This document shows positions 4,435 through 5,129 of a stretch of 5,129 nt of DNA, in pieces. The notes beneath the pieces were generated by a model. The model was not told where the DNA came from. It searched no databases and saw nothing but the letters and a program-made list of their open reading frames with translations. Both the position numbers and the translations under genes were made by a program. This DNA is from Desulfurococcales archaeon (GTDB lineage: Archaea > Thermoproteota > Thermoprotei_A > Sulfolobales > Desulfurococcaceae), in the NCBI GenBank assembly GCA_027028805.1, contig JALVHX010000081.1, positions 1-5,129 on the forward strand. The letters are read 5' to 3'. Position 1 is the stretch's first letter. Every line of letters starts with the position of its first letter.

Positions 4435-5129
4435 ATGATCATAGTGACGGGAGGCCTCGGCTTCATAGGCACACACCTAGTGCTCCGGCTCCTCGAGAAG
4501 GGATACGATGTAACGGTGATCGATAAGTCGGCGAACACGCCGCCCCCGCTACAGAGACTAGTTGATGACGGCGAGATACGGGTGGTGAGAAGCGATTACT
4601 GTAGCGTAGCAGACGGCTCATTATGGAGGAGAGGCGCCGCGGTAATCCATCTAGCCGCCATAGCTGATCCAGCCGAGGCCCATATGAAGCCGCTTGAAAC
4701 AACAAGGATCAACGCCTACTGCACCGCGAGGCTCCTCGAGCAGATCCGTGGCGCAGGGATCCCGGTGATCTACGCGTCCTCGGCCAGCATCTACGGCGTG
4801 CCACGGTATACGCCGATAGACGAGGATCACCCACGAGACCCTATAGGAATATATGGTGCATCGAAGCTTGCAGGGGAACTCTACCTCGCCGCATACAACA
4901 GAGAATACGGCGTCCCCGCCGCCTCGCTGAGACTCTTCAACGTATATGGCCCATGGAACAGGAAGGGCGTCGTATACAGTTTCATAGAGAAAATGGTGCG
5001 CGGAGAACCCCCCATCATATATGGTGGCGGCGGCCAGATACGCGACTTCATATACATAGACGACGTCGTAGACGCGTTCATCAAGGCGCTCCGGCTGAGA
5101 GAAACCAGCTACACGGCGGTAAACATAGG
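4435..5129 (+). CDS. NAD-dependent nucleotide-sugar epimerase/dehydratase (GalE-like SDR), C-terminus missing at the window edge
   Basis: An extended short-chain dehydrogenase/reductase that interconverts or modifies nucleotide sugars such as UDP-glucose in the cytoplasm. I translated 231 codons from ATG at 4435, open to the right edge; the family is usually about 300-330 aa, so roughly a quarter to a third is missing. The Rossmann motif GGLGFIG (6-12) and Asp30 at the end of the second strand fit NAD binding. HLAA (72-75), the catalytic Ser116 in SSASIYG (115-121), and Tyr140/Lys144 of YxxxK form the active site. RLFNVYGP (166-173) and RDFIYIDDV (203-211) are typical of GalE/RmlB-type enzymes. 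Being just downstream of the GT2 gene, it probably supplies or adjusts its sugar donor. Whether it is a UDP-glucose 4-epimerase, another epimerase or a dehydratase cannot be settled; Ser-Ala-Ser after the first active-site serine and the absence of a DE pair favour an epimerase. Confidence 0.92.
   Translation, partial: MIIVTGGLGFIGTHLVLRLLEKGYDVTVIDKSANTPPPLQRLVDDGEIRVVRSDYCSVADGSLWRRGAAVIHLAAIADPAEAHMKPLETTRINAYCTARLLEQIRGAGIPVIYASSASIYGVPRYTPIDEDHPRDPIGIYGASKLAGELYLAAYNREYGVPAASLRLFNVYGPWNRKGVVYSFIEKMVRGEPPIIYGGGGQIRDFIYIDDVVDAFIKALRLRETSYTAVNI

Noticed and set aside
4463..5084. Minus-strand frames of 80 and 67 codons
   Set aside because: They are antisense to the epimerase-like gene, whose active-site motifs define the true frame.

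Overview
The window looks like chromosomal DNA of a hyperthermophilic crenarchaeon, most like a Desulfurococcales-type organism. The evidence is an archaeal heterodimeric-primase large subunit (PriL), heavy use of ATA (Ile) and AGG/AGA (Arg) codons in fairly GC-rich DNA, TATA-type promoter candidates, GAGGTG-type ribosome binding sites, and GTG/TTG starts on most genes. The genus cannot be fixed from the sequence alone.

Left half, minus strand (1-2262): two housekeeping genes are read right to left. The first 975 bases hold the N-terminal 325 residues of succinate-CoA ligase beta subunit (sucC), whose C-terminus lies beyond the left edge. Upstream of it is a 183-base gap with two TATA-like sites that could drive sucC. 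Then comes a complete priL of 367 aa, with the four expected [4Fe-4S] cysteines, an unusual run of seven glycines before the iron-sulfur domain, and an Arg-rich tail. A doubtful 81-codon reading frame (2275-2520) precedes priL; its stop codon sits in the priL ribosome binding site.

Centre (about 2521-2726): a divergent control region between the minus-strand priL unit and the plus-strand unit on the right. It holds TATA-like sites facing both ways, three ACCGGT palindromes (the last abutting the plus-strand TATA box), a 12-bp inverted repeat with one mismatch, and a 20-base exact copy of the DNA that encodes the glycine run in priL. This is the least explained part of the window.

Right half, plus strand (2727-5129): a probable operon for surface polysaccharide or glycan synthesis. 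It encodes a roughly 102-aa polytopic membrane protein of unknown function, a 434-aa membrane GT2 glycosyltransferase with all hyaluronan/chitin/PgaC-type motifs, and the first 231 residues of a GalE-like NAD-dependent nucleotide-sugar epimerase/dehydratase, cut by the right edge. A reasonable reading is that the epimerase-like enzyme prepares the nucleotide sugar, the glycosyltransferase uses it at the membrane, and the small membrane protein assists; this is inference from gene order and family. I see no mobile element, CRISPR array, tRNA or rRNA. No clearly new multi-gene system is evident; the best leads are the small membrane protein with its glycosyltransferase, and the divergent control region.
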